DNA of 42,577 nucleotides from Zygnema cylindricum (Eukaryota > Streptophyta > Zygnematophyceae > Zygnematales > Zygnemataceae), in NCBI GenBank assembly GCA_037447655.1, contig JBBHKE010002654.1, forward strand, positions 1 through 42,577, written 5' to 3'. A model generated the notes under the pieces. That model was not told the origin of the DNA and did no database searches. It saw only the letters and a program-made list of their open reading frames with translations. This document shows positions 10,598 to 22,800 of this stretch, piece by piece. Every line of letters starts with the position of its first letter. Within the stretch, counting starts at the first letter, position 1. The position numbers and the translations under genes are program-made.

Positions 10598-11305
10598 GCG
10601 GCCATTTACTTTTAGTAAGATTCGCGAAATGAATAGTGTCAGTAGCGTGTCTGATTTGCGACGCTAATCATGATGTCACGTAATTCCACGATACCAAAAT
10701 TACAAAGTACAATAATGTTGAAGTACAAAATTTTCATTTTTTTTTCGTTTTTTGCTTGACCGACCATAACTGACTTTTTTATTTTTTTTTGGTGAATCAA
10801 TTGACCGCGACCGCCCGGCCCCCAAAATTTGGCAACCGAATCCGTTCCGGATCGGGGGATTATTTTTGGCAGACTGGCGTACGAAAATATCGCGATATCT
10901 TTCGACACTCAAAATCATCGCGAAATATCGTAGTTTCATTGCGACATTAGATTTCTCGATACACTAAGCGGTATATTTATTACCCACAAGCAGAGGTCGC
11001 AAACGGTCAACCAAAACCGTGACCGACGGTTAACCGACCGCCCGCGCCGGATCCGGAACGGATTCGGTTGCCAAATTTTGGGGGTCGGGCGGTTACGGTC
11101 GGTTGACTCACCAAGGAAAAAGAAACGGTCAGTTACGGTCGGTCAAACAAAAAACAAAAAAAAAAGAAAAATTTGTACTTTTTTTTTCCAACATTATTGT
11201 TCTTTTTACTATTGGTATCGTGGAAGTACGTGGCATCATGATTAGCGTCGCAAATCTGACACGGTACTAACACTAACCATTTCGCGAATCTTACAAAAAG
11301 ATAAT
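10598..11305. repeat. Long inverted repeat, arms about 260 bp
   Basis: The left arm 10598-10855 and right arm 11041-11305 are imperfect reverse complements. Shared landmarks are TTCGCGAAATG, CTGATTTGCGACGCTAATCA, ATGTCACGTA, TTGACCGACC and CCAAAATTTGGCAACCGAAT. The right arm lies inside the hAT-like element; the left arm lies outside it, so it is probably a fragment of a second, inverted copy. Confidence 0.75.
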
Positions 11306-11575
11306 CCAACATTCATGTACTTTGTACTCTTTGGCATCGTGGAAGTACGTGACATCATGATTAGCGTCGCAAATCTGACACGGTACTGTAGTAAGCTATT
11401 TATTTCGCAAATCTTAGGGAACGCGACAAAGCGTCGCAAATCTGACACGGTAGTACACTATTCATTTCGAAAATCTTAGGGAACGCGACAAAGTGTCGCA
11501 AATCTGACACGGTAGTACAGTATTCATTTTGCAAATCTTAGGCAACTCGAAAAAGCGTCGCAAATCTAACAGAGT
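11244..11575. repeat. Tandem GCGTCGCAAATCTGACAC array
   Basis: The motif recurs at about 11244, 11363, 11431, 11493 and 11554, with spacings of 119, 68, 62 and 61 bp; later units contain CTTAGGGAACGCGACAAA. The array resumes at 12078 after the inserted MITE. It is internal to the hAT-like element. Confidence 0.85.
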
Positions 11576-11576
11576 A

Positions 11577-12077
11577 CACCGCGAATCGTAATTAGAGTAA
11601 ATTACTCTAATTCGGTCGCTCGAAATTTTGACTCTATCACATCAAATAGAGTAAGCGATTCTAATTTTTTCATTATTCTAATTTAGGTAAGGTTTAATTA
11701 GCGTTTTTAATTCTAATACATGTTTGTTTTAAATAGTGTGGAGTACGGAAGACGTCCGACTGTGCAAAATTGTACTTTTATAAGTAGACAAGTACAAATA
11801 ATGATTTAATACATGCCATTATCATGTAACTGCGTTTTAACAAAACTCGTAGTGCGAACGTCATAGTGACGATAAACTGTACGTTTTGTCAGATTCTGTA
11901 CGAATACCTTATTTACAGTAGAGGATATTAACTTGCCAAATTAGAGTACACCACATAAATTAGAGTAAATTCCTTTTTGAAACAGCTCTATCACATAAAT
12001 TAGAGTAAATTACTCTAATTATTTTTTTACCTTTTTTTACTCTAATTTTTTCATTACTCTAATTACGATGCGCGGTG
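11577..12077. mobile_element. MITE with TA target duplication, nested in the hAT-like element
   Basis: The ends are CACCGCGAATCGTAATTAGA and the reverse of CACCGCGCATCGTAATTAGA, flanked by TA at 11575-11576 and 12078-12079. Excising it restores the neighbouring array unit (AGAG-TA-GTACACTATTCATT versus CGG-TA-GTACACTATTCATT), so both borders are well supported. A TA duplication suggests mobilisation by a Tc1/mariner-type transposase. The interior is rich in ATTAGAGTAA and its complement and has no coding frame. Confidence 0.88.
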
Positions 12078-12702
12078 TAGTACACTATTCATTTTGCAAA
12101 TCTTAGGGAACGCGACAAATTGTAATTATTGGCTTATGCCGTCGTACATTGATTAATTCTGTACTTTTTCGGTTACGGGCGGGCACGGTTAGTCGCGAAA
12201 AATCAAGATTCGGTTATTTTTTTTTTTCGTAAACGACGGTCGGTTAACGGTTAACAATTTTGGAGCGTGACAAAACTCGGTCGGGCGTCGGTTACTCAGA
12301 TTTTGAAAAAAAAAAACGGTCGGTTTCGGGTATGAAATTTTTTGACTTTTGCGACCTCTGCCCGCAAGTCAAAAAAGGTTTATATTGAATATCGGCCAGA
12401 GGATCTCGATACCTAACACGAATGACGCTTTCGAGATTTTGCCATCGTTATGGTACAGCTGGTACAATATAGTAGGTTATTCTATGTACGTTTTACCCTA
12501 ATAGTGTGGGATTTAAATTCAATATTAGGTCAAATTTCTTCAATGTTCTTTTCGTATCAGATCTGCTATTTTCAAGAGACTTCGAACAGATGCTCCGTAC
12601 GAGGAATTTGACGAAATCTTATATGATTGTACGAGTAATCTAGTGGAAACAATCATTTTCTAGATTTTGTCCTATGATATTTTCTTTTCGTACAGATTTT
12701 TC

Positions 12703-13400
12703 GAATCGAGTCTGTCAGAGAAACCTCAAAGAAAGAGAGACGGAGAGAGCGTGACACGTGACTGTACCAGGGCGATATTAAAAGGATAGTTAGAGAAAGG
12801 CAGAGGGAGACAGAAATATAGGTCTTTTCTGTTTGTTTAGCCTTAGCTTTTTTTATTTTCTTGCAGGTTTCGCGCGAACCATTTATAAAGTTGATTTAGC
12901 TGAAGCATAAATTCAGGAGAAAGGAAAGGAAGTATAGGTGTTCAATCTGCCTCGTGGCAGCATGGTGGAAAGGTATGGTTCTGAAAAGAATGGGATTTAT
13001 ATGCCTTTCTTAGTATAAAACTTCAGAATAAGATCTATGAGCCAATGTAAAGGCTTTGTTTATAACTCAAGTTTATGGCAAATTGCTAATTTTGTGATAA
13101 GACCAAAGTAACCTAATGTTATTTGCTTATTTTTCTCTCTCCCTCTCTCTATATCAGTTTTATTTTATTTTTCTTCTCTTCAGCAAACACCCGGAAATGT
13201 AGGGCTTGATTATTTGCTCTAACGGTCTGAATCATATTCAAAAGTTTTTTTTTCGATTCAACAGCAGGAGTTGCAGCCGGCCTTGTTTCGCGGTGTTATT
13301 TCTCTGTTTCCAGCAATCTTAGAATTTGCTAGTATCAATGTGCTTAAGGCTCTGTAATAGTGATGGTTTTAGGGTTTTTTAGGTTTTCCTCAGCAGCTCA
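12703..13400 (+). promoter_or_regulatory. 5' flank and probable promoter/5' UTR of the plus gene
   Basis: Conserved in reverse with 6660-7320, which fixes the outer edge of the duplication at about 12703. It contains GTGACACGTGAC (CACGTG at 12755-12760), where the minus copy has CATGTG. CT-rich stretches occur at 13135-13180. Transcription start was not identified. Confidence 0.5.
13363..13382 (+). CDS. Candidate first coding exon (start codon)
   Basis: ATGGTTTTAGGG followed by a weak donor AG|GTTTTC gives 20 bp, the exact phase needed to enter the signal-peptide exon. The ATG is conserved in the minus copy at 6681-6683, but there the phase-matching donor is not. Other starts further upstream are possible. 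Confidence 0.25.
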
Positions 13401-13429
13401 TTCCTGACGTTGTCACACAATCACATTTT

Positions 13430-13720
13430 GTCACAGATTCTCACACATTCTCACACATTGTCACACATTGTTACACATTGTTACACATTGTTACACATTG
13501 TTACACATTGTTACACATTGTTACACATTGTTACACATTGTTACACATTGTTACACATTGTTATACTTTGTCACACATTGACACACATTATCCCGTTTTT
13601 GTCAGCTTGTCACATGTTGTCATACACATTAGCACACATTGTCACAAATTGTTATAAAATGTCACGCTGTTGTAAATTGTGACACATTGTTTTACATTGT
13701 CACGCATTGGCACAAATTGC
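13430..13720 (+). repeat. TTACACATTG decamer tandem array
   Basis: From 13441 on, units TCACACATTG and TTACACATTG repeat with perfect 10-bp period for about 13 units, then degrade towards 13720. It lies immediately 5' of the signal-peptide exon, in an intron or the 5' UTR. A repetitive open frame through it reflects only the period. The homologous minus region at 6470-6625 is degenerate. Confidence 0.95.
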
Positions 13721-13740
13721 ATTTTTTTTCGCATTTTCAG

Positions 13741-13853
13741 GCGGGGCCCTAGTTGCCCAGCATTGCGGACGTATTTTGTTGCCTGGGCGGTTATGGCCAT
13801 TATAACACTGATTGAAGGGGCAGAGGCTGTCAAAGTGGAATCCGCCCAAGCAG
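13741..13853 (+). CDS. Signal-peptide exon
   Basis: 113 bp with acceptor TTTTCAG and donor GTATGA. It encodes [19 protein letters not shown], a basic start plus a hydrophobic core, then [11 protein letters not shown], which looks like the cleavage region. It is conserved with 6345-6457, including the final 32 bp nearly unchanged. Confidence 0.82.
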
Positions 13854-16800
13854 GTATGAGGGGTGGAATGCAATGTATGGGAATGGGGAGGTTTCTGGCT
13901 TCGATATTTTTAATCAGGAATTCAATGCGTGAATCTTCACATTTTTAATTCCACTGCTGAATATTTGGTGCTTGGTGCCACTTGGCTATGTTCATTTTTC
14001 ATATTTCAATGTCATTTACCGCTAGCATTTTCACAACTGATCAAGGCCAAGTGAAAGTTTTTGAATGTCAACTATCATTATCATCATCACCATCGTGAGA
14101 ATTGGAGTTTGTGTGCATTGATGTCCACTTTTTGATGTCTCCATGCAATGTCTGATTTCCAATGGTGAATGTATGTAATTATATGTCCAATATCCAACAC
14201 CCAATGTCCAATGGCCAATCTCCAATCTCCAACATCCAACATTCCATTCCCCATATCCTCTATCCAATGCGTCTAATGTCTAATGTACAACATTTACAAT
14301 GTCTAAGTATGCCGATTTTGGTAAATTTTAAACTGGCAGTATTTATTTGATGAATGATGCATTTACACTCTTTAATGCTTGTGGTTGATCGATAAAGTGT
14401 TTGTACTGGCTTTTTCCTCAGAATTGATGAATTTAATGTTAATCTGTTATAAATATCTAGTTCTTTTTTGATATCTGGTCGTGAACTAAAATTTTGAGTT
14501 TTAGATCATCATAGGTTGAATTATCAATGGTTCAATGTTCGCTTCTTAATAAGTGATATCTGATCAATTTTATATGGTACATCTTATGTAATGTGACTCT
14601 TCGTATTCGATCAGCAGTATACCTCTTTCCAGATATACTATATTGAATGTGCAGATGTTTTGCCCATGTTGGAGTTTGTTTCTCAGTATGTGCTGGATCG
14701 GTGAACACAAGATTTTTTAATTTTCTATGTATATATTTTTTGATTTTACTGCTTAGTATAACTGGTGATTTGTAATTACTATTTTGTGATGGTAATTATG
14801 TGTTCTTAAGCATTATTCAAACCATTCTGTCAGTTATGAATTTCAATTTCTATTTCCCATTGTTTAAACACCCTTTATTGCATGTGTCTTATTGTCACTG
14901 CCCAACATTTCGTTGAAAATAGTCAATGTCATCACTCAATGTTATGTTATTGCTTTTAATGTTTCAAATGATATATCGATATTGTGTTCTGCTACCTAAA
15001 AGGCGATTTTCTTGTCTAATTTATTCATGCTCTTTTACGTTATTTTTTGAAGATGCTTTGATCAAGATTCTTGCGGAGCTTAACCCCGTGGACCCTACTT
15101 TATTTGAGTCTTGGAAGAAAACAAGCGACTGCAGGGAATGGCTAGGCTTAAAGTGCGATGCTTCGGGGAATGTTATTTCACTGTGAGAATTTGAGCCACT
15201 TAAAGTTGTCAAAGCTTTGTGCACGATCAAATTTTGTTTCACAACTCATTTACCTGAGTGATTTTCATTTACTGTTGACATTTTGATTTTGACGATAAAC
15301 CGATAAGCAAGCCTTGATGTACACGTGGTAAGAAGTTCTATATTTTTAGCTTAAACAGGGATGGCAACTGTACGTTTACCATATATCGCTATCAGTCTCT
15401 TTTTTGTTGAATATTTTGTAAAGATGGGTACTTGTACCTATATCTTTCCGTTGGTTAAGTTGTAGAGAATCATGTTGGGGGTTTTTAGTGAGGGCACTTC
15501 CAACAAGTGCAAAAAGTACCTCATGAAAGCGCCATGTTTGACATTTCAATTTTTCTTTTTTTAAATAGCGATGATTTAAAACTGATAACACATAATCGTG
15601 ACAAAAACGAAACAGGAAAATCATAAATGGCTAGATGAAATAATTTGTCCTCTATTTATGCAGTTTTTGGAAGCCTGTCAAAAATTTAATGAAAGCTGTT
15701 ACTGTAGCAAATGCTTATTTGTTGTTATGGTTTAAAAAAAAATCAAAGATGGCATATTTAAGAATGAATTACATTTACAGCTTATTTAATAGTAGATCCG
15801 TTATTTTCTGCAATTATCCTATTTTATCATTTTAATAACAATATCCGTCCTGTTTTGGAAAGTTTGTGATTCTGTTACAATCAGACTGTAATGTACATTT
15901 TGAGATGTAGCGCTCGCCAATGGCTCTAAAAGACGAATGCAATGCCTTTTTAAAGGTATAGAAAATTATGACTCGTTGGAGTTTTTTTTAAGTCATAAAA
16001 AAAGAGTTGGTTTCGTATTGTTTCAAGCTGATTTTTACTTCAGGAAAACCCGTTTGGCAACAAAATGTGGTATTCCCTGAAGTATGTCAATATGCCAGCT
16101 TTATTTTGCTAACGTTTTCTTAATTTGAGTCGTTCGGGCTTAATGTCTGCACGGAATTCATGTGCAGTATGAACTCGCATAATTCATATAACACAATTTT
16201 CCTCTCTAAAATTTAACTTTCAGCAGCAAATCACATATGATTGACCTTTTATCCTCGTCTGCAGGTAATTTTCTTCTCTATCATGCAAACATATTTTGAT
16301 AACAATTTTGTGACATGGTAACATCAAAAATGGTCGCGCTCAAAGTGTGATGTTTTCCGATTTCTGGTTTGTGATTAATCATGGGCTGTTGATTCACACG
16401 TTTTTGCAGAATAATTACACCAGATGATGTGTTGTACCCAAATGAAACTACATTTGCAGTTGCTACTTATGTCCGGGATGGTTTGATCAGTGATGAATCT
16501 GGAAATCAATACAACGGCACCCTTTCTCATAGTATTTCTGACCTAAAAAGTTTGCAAACACTGTATGTCATAAGCCTGCTCTTTGCTATGAGTTTTTTTT
16601 TGTTATGAGTTTCTTCCCCACATTCTGTTTTATCCTCAATTTGAATCTCTTTTATTGAAATGTGCTAGTTCATATTTTTTTACAACACTAAAAAATTGTT
16701 CCATTACATACAAGTCTTTCATGTGTGCAATTGCATTGTTCCAGGGTGATGTTTGTAGCAGGAGTTAGAACATATGATAAAACAAGCTCCATAGCACATC

Positions 16801-19800
16801 AACCCAACATTTATGTTTCGTAACTTTATTTTCACGGGATCATCTAAGATCAATGAAATCAATCCTTTACGTGTGGTTTCAAGATAATGGTTTCATTTGT
16901 CTACATTTGATGTAAACTATTTGTTGCTCTCACAACAACAAGCCGTCACCTTTTGCTCTCCTCGTACCTTTTAGAAATATCATAGTGTAACCTATGCTTT
17001 CAAAAGGACGTTTTCCCGTTTCGTAATCAAATAACCATTGTGTTTATGTGGCGGTTATAAGATGTGGAAAATTGCATTTTGCAGGATTTTGAAAGCTGGA
17101 AGTTTACATGGCCGGATACCATCAACTATTGGAAACTTAACGAATTTAAAGATTCTGTATGTGTACTTTAAACTCTCTTTCATCACCTTCTCGCAGGGGC
17201 GTAGTGGTTTACAGTAGGTCTTTCTAAGATTTCTTTTGCTATTTCTTAAAGTGGGACCTTTTTTTGACAAAGGAGAATTGTTTAATAGGAAATTCTTTGG
17301 GCCGTAGTTTTCTATGGCATACTTGCACTTGTTAGATGTTATAGTACTTTTTATGGAGTCCAATGACTTCTAAAGGATAGCAGTCACGGTTGTATTCAAG
17401 GGCAAAAAAGTTCTCAGATTTTTGTGTTTTCTCGCCAACAAAAGGCAAAAACCATGGGGTATTTTTTCTTTATTCAATGAGGATAGCATGCGTTTTTTTT
17501 TTACATACCAAAAATTTAGGACTAGATCCATCAATCGTTAAGGTTCATCCAGATGGCCATGGCACGATTTGTGACAAAGAAATTTGCGATTTTACAAAGT
17601 CTAAAAATTCCATATACGCTTCTTGTCGCATGTGACCTACAACCACGCGTCACAAATCTTTTCGTGCCTTATTCTTTTTCGTAAACGAGCTTCTGTTCCA
17701 GAAAGGAACCTCAAAACAAGAAAAACTGTAACGATTTGTGCTGATCGTCGTAAGATGATTACGATTTTGGTGAAAGAAACGGCCTAAAGATTTTTTTTAT
17801 CATTTATTCCCTAAATACTATGACCTATAAGTATGTTGAATCCTACACAGCCTTCAAATACTTAATATTCTACGACGGTTAGTATCCTTTTCATGTGAGG
17901 AAAATAGCTTAAATACATTACGCGTGCAATAGGACCAAGGCTGGGTGTAAGGTTTGTGGAAATCGACAGCCAAAAATTACATTAATTGCAGACTTGGGCC
18001 CATACTTAGCAAAACTTCTACGTAAAGTTCCTATACCATAGACATTTCAATTGTACGAAGCATCGAACAAACGTAATGAGCGTCGTACTTAAAACTGATT
18101 TCCATGACACTACAAGTAGTGTGCGTCACAAAGTTTACAGTCTACTCTGTTTTTGCAGTTCCGGCTAGACTGTATTAGAGCGAAGTAATACATGCCTTAT
18201 AGAAACACAGACAGGCATCAAAATCCATTAGGTCAAATTGGTCTTTCGACATTGTACAAATTAAAGTGGCTGCAAAAAACGTTTATTCAGCAGTATTTGT
18301 GCATGTGTGTCTTTTGGTCTCATCGTGTGGGTAACACCGACAGCTACAAAAAAAAATTGTTTCACGCCTGACGACCTTTTTTGGATAGAACAGCTGACCG
18401 CCAAAAATCACAACGTCCAATTTTGTGAAATATTCTGCATTTTTGGAAACATAATAAATGCTGGGATATCTAGAATACTTAATCGTTACATAAGCTGTAA
18501 TAAATCCGATCGAGGATTGAAAAAAAATATTCAACACAGGTATTTATCCAGGTGAATGAATGGTTAACATTTTTTTTGCGCGCAACAAAAGCCAGGCTAG
18601 GTGAAAGCTTTGTCGGAGACAACAAAACGGAAATTGAGTCCAAAAGTGTGCCTCATTTGGGTGGTGAAAAGGTAATGGAATTGTGTTTTGTTTATTCGTT
18701 ATTGTACTCTATATTATGCTACTGCTATAATTTAGATGCTCTGCATAACTCTTATATTGAAAACCTTTAACAGTCAAGATAGTCAACCATGATTCCTTGT
18801 GCAACCAATGCCATGGTAATGTTAACCTTTCAACCTTTTTTTTTTGGAAGTGCAACTAAGTCTCATCAGGCCTTGTATTGTGTTCCCTCAATACTTATCC
18901 GGAAAATCGTTTTTCTGCTCTTTTTTTGCATGCATGGTTATTTCTCTAGAAAGAAAATGGTCAGATTTGGTCATTTGGGGATCAATGATACCGAAACCTT
19001 TCATTTTGCTTTGTTAGATTTGAATTTTCCTTCAAAAATCTTACCTTTTTGATTGAACTCGTTTTTCGGTATTGAAAACCCTGAAAAGCTTGACAATTAC
19101 ACTCCGGGACGCTTTTCTGACAAATCTTATGTTTATGGTTACGTCAATTGTTGCAGCTTCGTTCATTTGATTTTCTTCAAATCCTTGTATTCTCTCTCAT
19201 TGGTGCTGTTATTCCTTGTGGTGGGTTGAAGCATTCTTGCCGATCAAGTTTTGGAAGGTGCAATTCCTGAGAGCATTGGAAACTTGAAACAACTAGTACA
19301 CTTGTGAGTGTTGCATTCCCATTCAGTTTTCCCAATAATATTTATGTTTTTACAACTGAAGTCCAAAATTCAGATTCCTGAAATCTATGCATTGACTGTC
19401 TTGAGATGAAATATTAAAACAGTTTTGAAAGCCAAGAGTATCAACAAATTCAATGTGTATTTCCAAAATTTTGTTATCTAGCTATACAAAGTGATAGTGA
19501 TAGAATACCCGAAGATAATTGAGAAAATAAAATCTTGATATGCAAAGTACACTGAAAGACAGACATGTAGGTATAATGTGCGTTGCTGCAATTGCTTGTC
19601 TTATGTGTAGCGAAAAGTTGCCTAACAGCATTTTCGCTAGAGCTTATGTTTCGATTTCGCCATGATCTCCAGGTTGTTTCAATGGATGTAATCGTGTAAC
19701 TTAAAAAGTTGACGTGCAGTGTTGGAAATCCACGGTAGTTTGAATCCAGTGTTTTTGGTGTACGCGTACTTGCAGGGATTTCAGTGCTAATCAAGATTTG

Positions 19801-22800
19801 GACGATGATTACAATTTGGTAACAGCACTCAATGGGACGCTACCTCCGGAACTCTCCAAACTTGTCAAATTAGAATACTTGTAATCTCCGCTACCTCATA
19901 TATTAGGCGATATCATCTTTCACAATGACGAAAGTGTTTTCATTTTTTTCAATGAAATATGGATGTAAGGATATATGCATTTTCTGGAGTTTTGATGGAA
20001 AGGTACACGGCATGCTGAAACTAACGGCTGTGAACACCAATTTCTCACATCTTCCTTGTTATAAAGATGGCATTAAAACCTACAAATACCAAGTGCTTGT
20101 AACTGTCTGATTTATGCAGATATTTGCAAGGCTGCAACTTCTCCGGGGCTCCGACGTTCATCAAGAACTTCACCAATCTAGTATACTTGTGAGTCCTACA
20201 AATGTTTGGGAGAGGGTGTAGAAACTGGATTGTAATGTTAATACTGTATAACATTGTATTAGAGTAGTTTATAATCTTCAATTGTTATAATATGTTGTTG
20301 TAAAAAACATGTTTTGAAGACCGCCCCTCACAATAAACCACAAGTACAAATCAAAAAATTTAAGGAAGCTATCTAGTATTCTGCTGGTTAGGTCTACAGT
20401 CTTACTGCCAAGGGTAAACGACACTATTTTAATACATTTCCACCTTGGAAGGCATACTTATTCTCTTAGTTCAGGATTATGCTTGTATTAAACATTAACG
20501 TAATATTTCTATGATAGACGGTTCCACTTCTTGGCTTTGTGTCGAAGCATTTTGTCATTTTTTTCAAAATTGAAGATCATTAAGAGCATGCATAAAAATC
20601 AGGACGATCTTTTTAATTGTTGCATGTCTAGCTGTTTTACAGTCTTTTCAAATGAATATCTGGAATTTGCTACAAAGGTTTGTATTTTTCTTTTCAAGAC
20701 TTCCAATTGGTACTTTATTTCTCTTGATTGGCAGGAATCTTGAAGATAACCCCTTCAATGTGACTCTCTCGGACATTCTTGGCCATTTTGCTGATCTGCA
20801 ATACATGTGAGTATTATGAGCCCATCGTTCCACAAAAGGAAAGAATCTCAAAGAAAATACTCGAGTATTGGATTAAAAGTGTTTTACTGATCTAAGTGCT
20901 TCAGTGGAAATTAAAGAGATTATTACATGAAAGTTGAATGTTACATTGAATGACTTCATGACGATTCTTTGACTTTCAAAGTTTGTGGTTTGCTAAGTGT
21001 CATTTACCAACATGAGAAGATGTTGACGAGCTAGTAAACATTGTTTCTCATAGTATAAATCATTAGCATTAAATTGAATTTACTAATATATTTGCAATGC
21101 AGCTCACTATGGGCCACTTTATTAAATAGTGTTCGTGACACTTATTGATGACTTTGAGTGAATTTGCAATTGGCGGTGTACCATTGCAGAATAGGAATTT
21201 TTTGGAATAGGCAATTCCTTCAACTCGCTTGCTAAGTAGAAACATTGCATAATGGTTGCTTAAAGTTTATGAGATGCATGGCTACTTTTAACACGGCACA
21301 ATTTAATGGATTTTTCTTCCCATTTAATGGTACCTTACAGGAGACTTTCTGAAATCATTTCAGTCAGAAGAGAATTTTTCGAAAGATACATTTTGCTTGT
21401 TAGTGAATGAAAATCTTGCGTTTTTACATGCTGATTAATTGATCTCTATGCATTGCGCTTTCATATTTTGACATTTCGGTTTTGACAATATCACTTTGAA
21501 ACCGAAAACAAGACTCTCCCTTTTGTCTTGTTTATTTTTATGTATGTCTTCTTCCTCTCTTTGTCCTTTCCTTTGAGCATGGCAACTCTCTCTATACTCT
21601 TGTTATGGCGTCCTCTTCTATACCTCCAACAAAAGTGTGATGCAAACAATGATACAAAATTTGGGACATACACAAATTTGATATCTGTGAAGTGACAATT
21701 CAACGCAAACCTACATGAAATTTTACTCAATGCACATGATTTGGATTGAAGTAAATGGCTCTAAAGTAATGCTAGGTATCGGTTTGAGTTTGAACCATAT
21801 CTTTTGTGGAAAACGCTTGAGTTCTTGTAGATTTGCAGCTGCTAAGCGGCCTTTGGGAGTTTTTGACTAAATTTTTTGAACGAGACGACATCAATTTGTT
21901 TTGAAGTTCTACTAAGCATCTTTTTTGCCTATGTCTGTTTTTCGTCGAAACTATAAATAAAAATCTTCCATGTATAGATAAAACTTTGAGACAGACTTTA
22001 TTAAAAGCACGTAAATGGGGTTTGATGACAGGTATTTGCGTGACATTTCTTCACAAAATATTGGCGAATTCCCTGCAATTATCTCAAGTTACTCCAATTT
22101 AAAAATTTTGTGAGTCCTCTGGCGACATAGTCCAACTTGTTCGTTGCTGGGCAATAATCGTGCCGTTCAAAAATTGACGGTACTTGAAGGAAAACTGGTA
22201 GCTTTGAAATATTTTCATGTTTATGCTTGTGGGATTTGGATGCTCATCCCTTTGTTTGGATAATGACTGAACTTTATTTGTATTGAAAGATTGATAGCGT
22301 TTTCAATTTGTTGTATTGCTGTACCAATTATGAAAGAGTTGGATTAAATTGCATAAGGGGAAGCCGCTTGACAAAGATTGGCAGCTCTACTCCTCCACCT
22401 TAATTGATGGTGAAAGTTTAGGGCTTTTTGCTTCCTACGCATTCCGTTGGACTCGCTTAAAGTGTGTTCTATTTTTTTTGAAGATTTCAGTATGATTCCC
22501 CTTTATCACATAATTATTTTTGACAATTTTCATTCATTAAGCTAAAGTTATGGTAGTAAAAAACAGTCGAGGAAACATCTTAACAATAAGTTACAATGTA
22601 CATGGTAGTAATATTGGTTAGTGAAGATCGAAAATTATCGGTGATGGAATTTTTTATGAAATTCAGATATGTATCCGGAGAAACATAAACCATCCAATCT
22701 GTCTTCCTCAAAGTGATTGCATTCAGTAAATTGAGATATTTATAAATATGCAGGTCAATAAAGGTGAATGCACAATAGCGGTTTTCAAGTGACAACTTTA

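Larger units (their letters stand above)
10991..12360. mobile_element. Non-autonomous hAT-type transposon
   Basis: The ends are perfect 13-bp inverted repeats, CAGAGGTCGCAAA, at 10991 and (reversed) ending at 12360. Flanking octamers are CCCACAAG (10983-10990) and CCCGCAAG (12361-12368), an 8-bp target duplication with one mismatch, as expected for hAT elements. GGTCGGTTA-type subterminal repeats occur inside both ends. No transposase frame is present. A MITE and a short tandem array lie inside it. Confidence 0.8.

Noticed and set aside
13410-13682. 90-codon His/Thr/Leu-rich frame
   Set aside because: It is only the translation of the 10-bp tandem array and starts at TTG.
16745-16819. Possible 75-bp exon between CCAG and GTAACT with the common phase
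   Set aside because: It fits by length and phase, but its translation ([17 protein letters not shown]...) has no LRR pattern and the donor is weak.
21342-21405. Open stretch [16 protein letters not shown] after CTTACAG
   Set aside because: It has no donor in the required phase and no Asn-ladder position.
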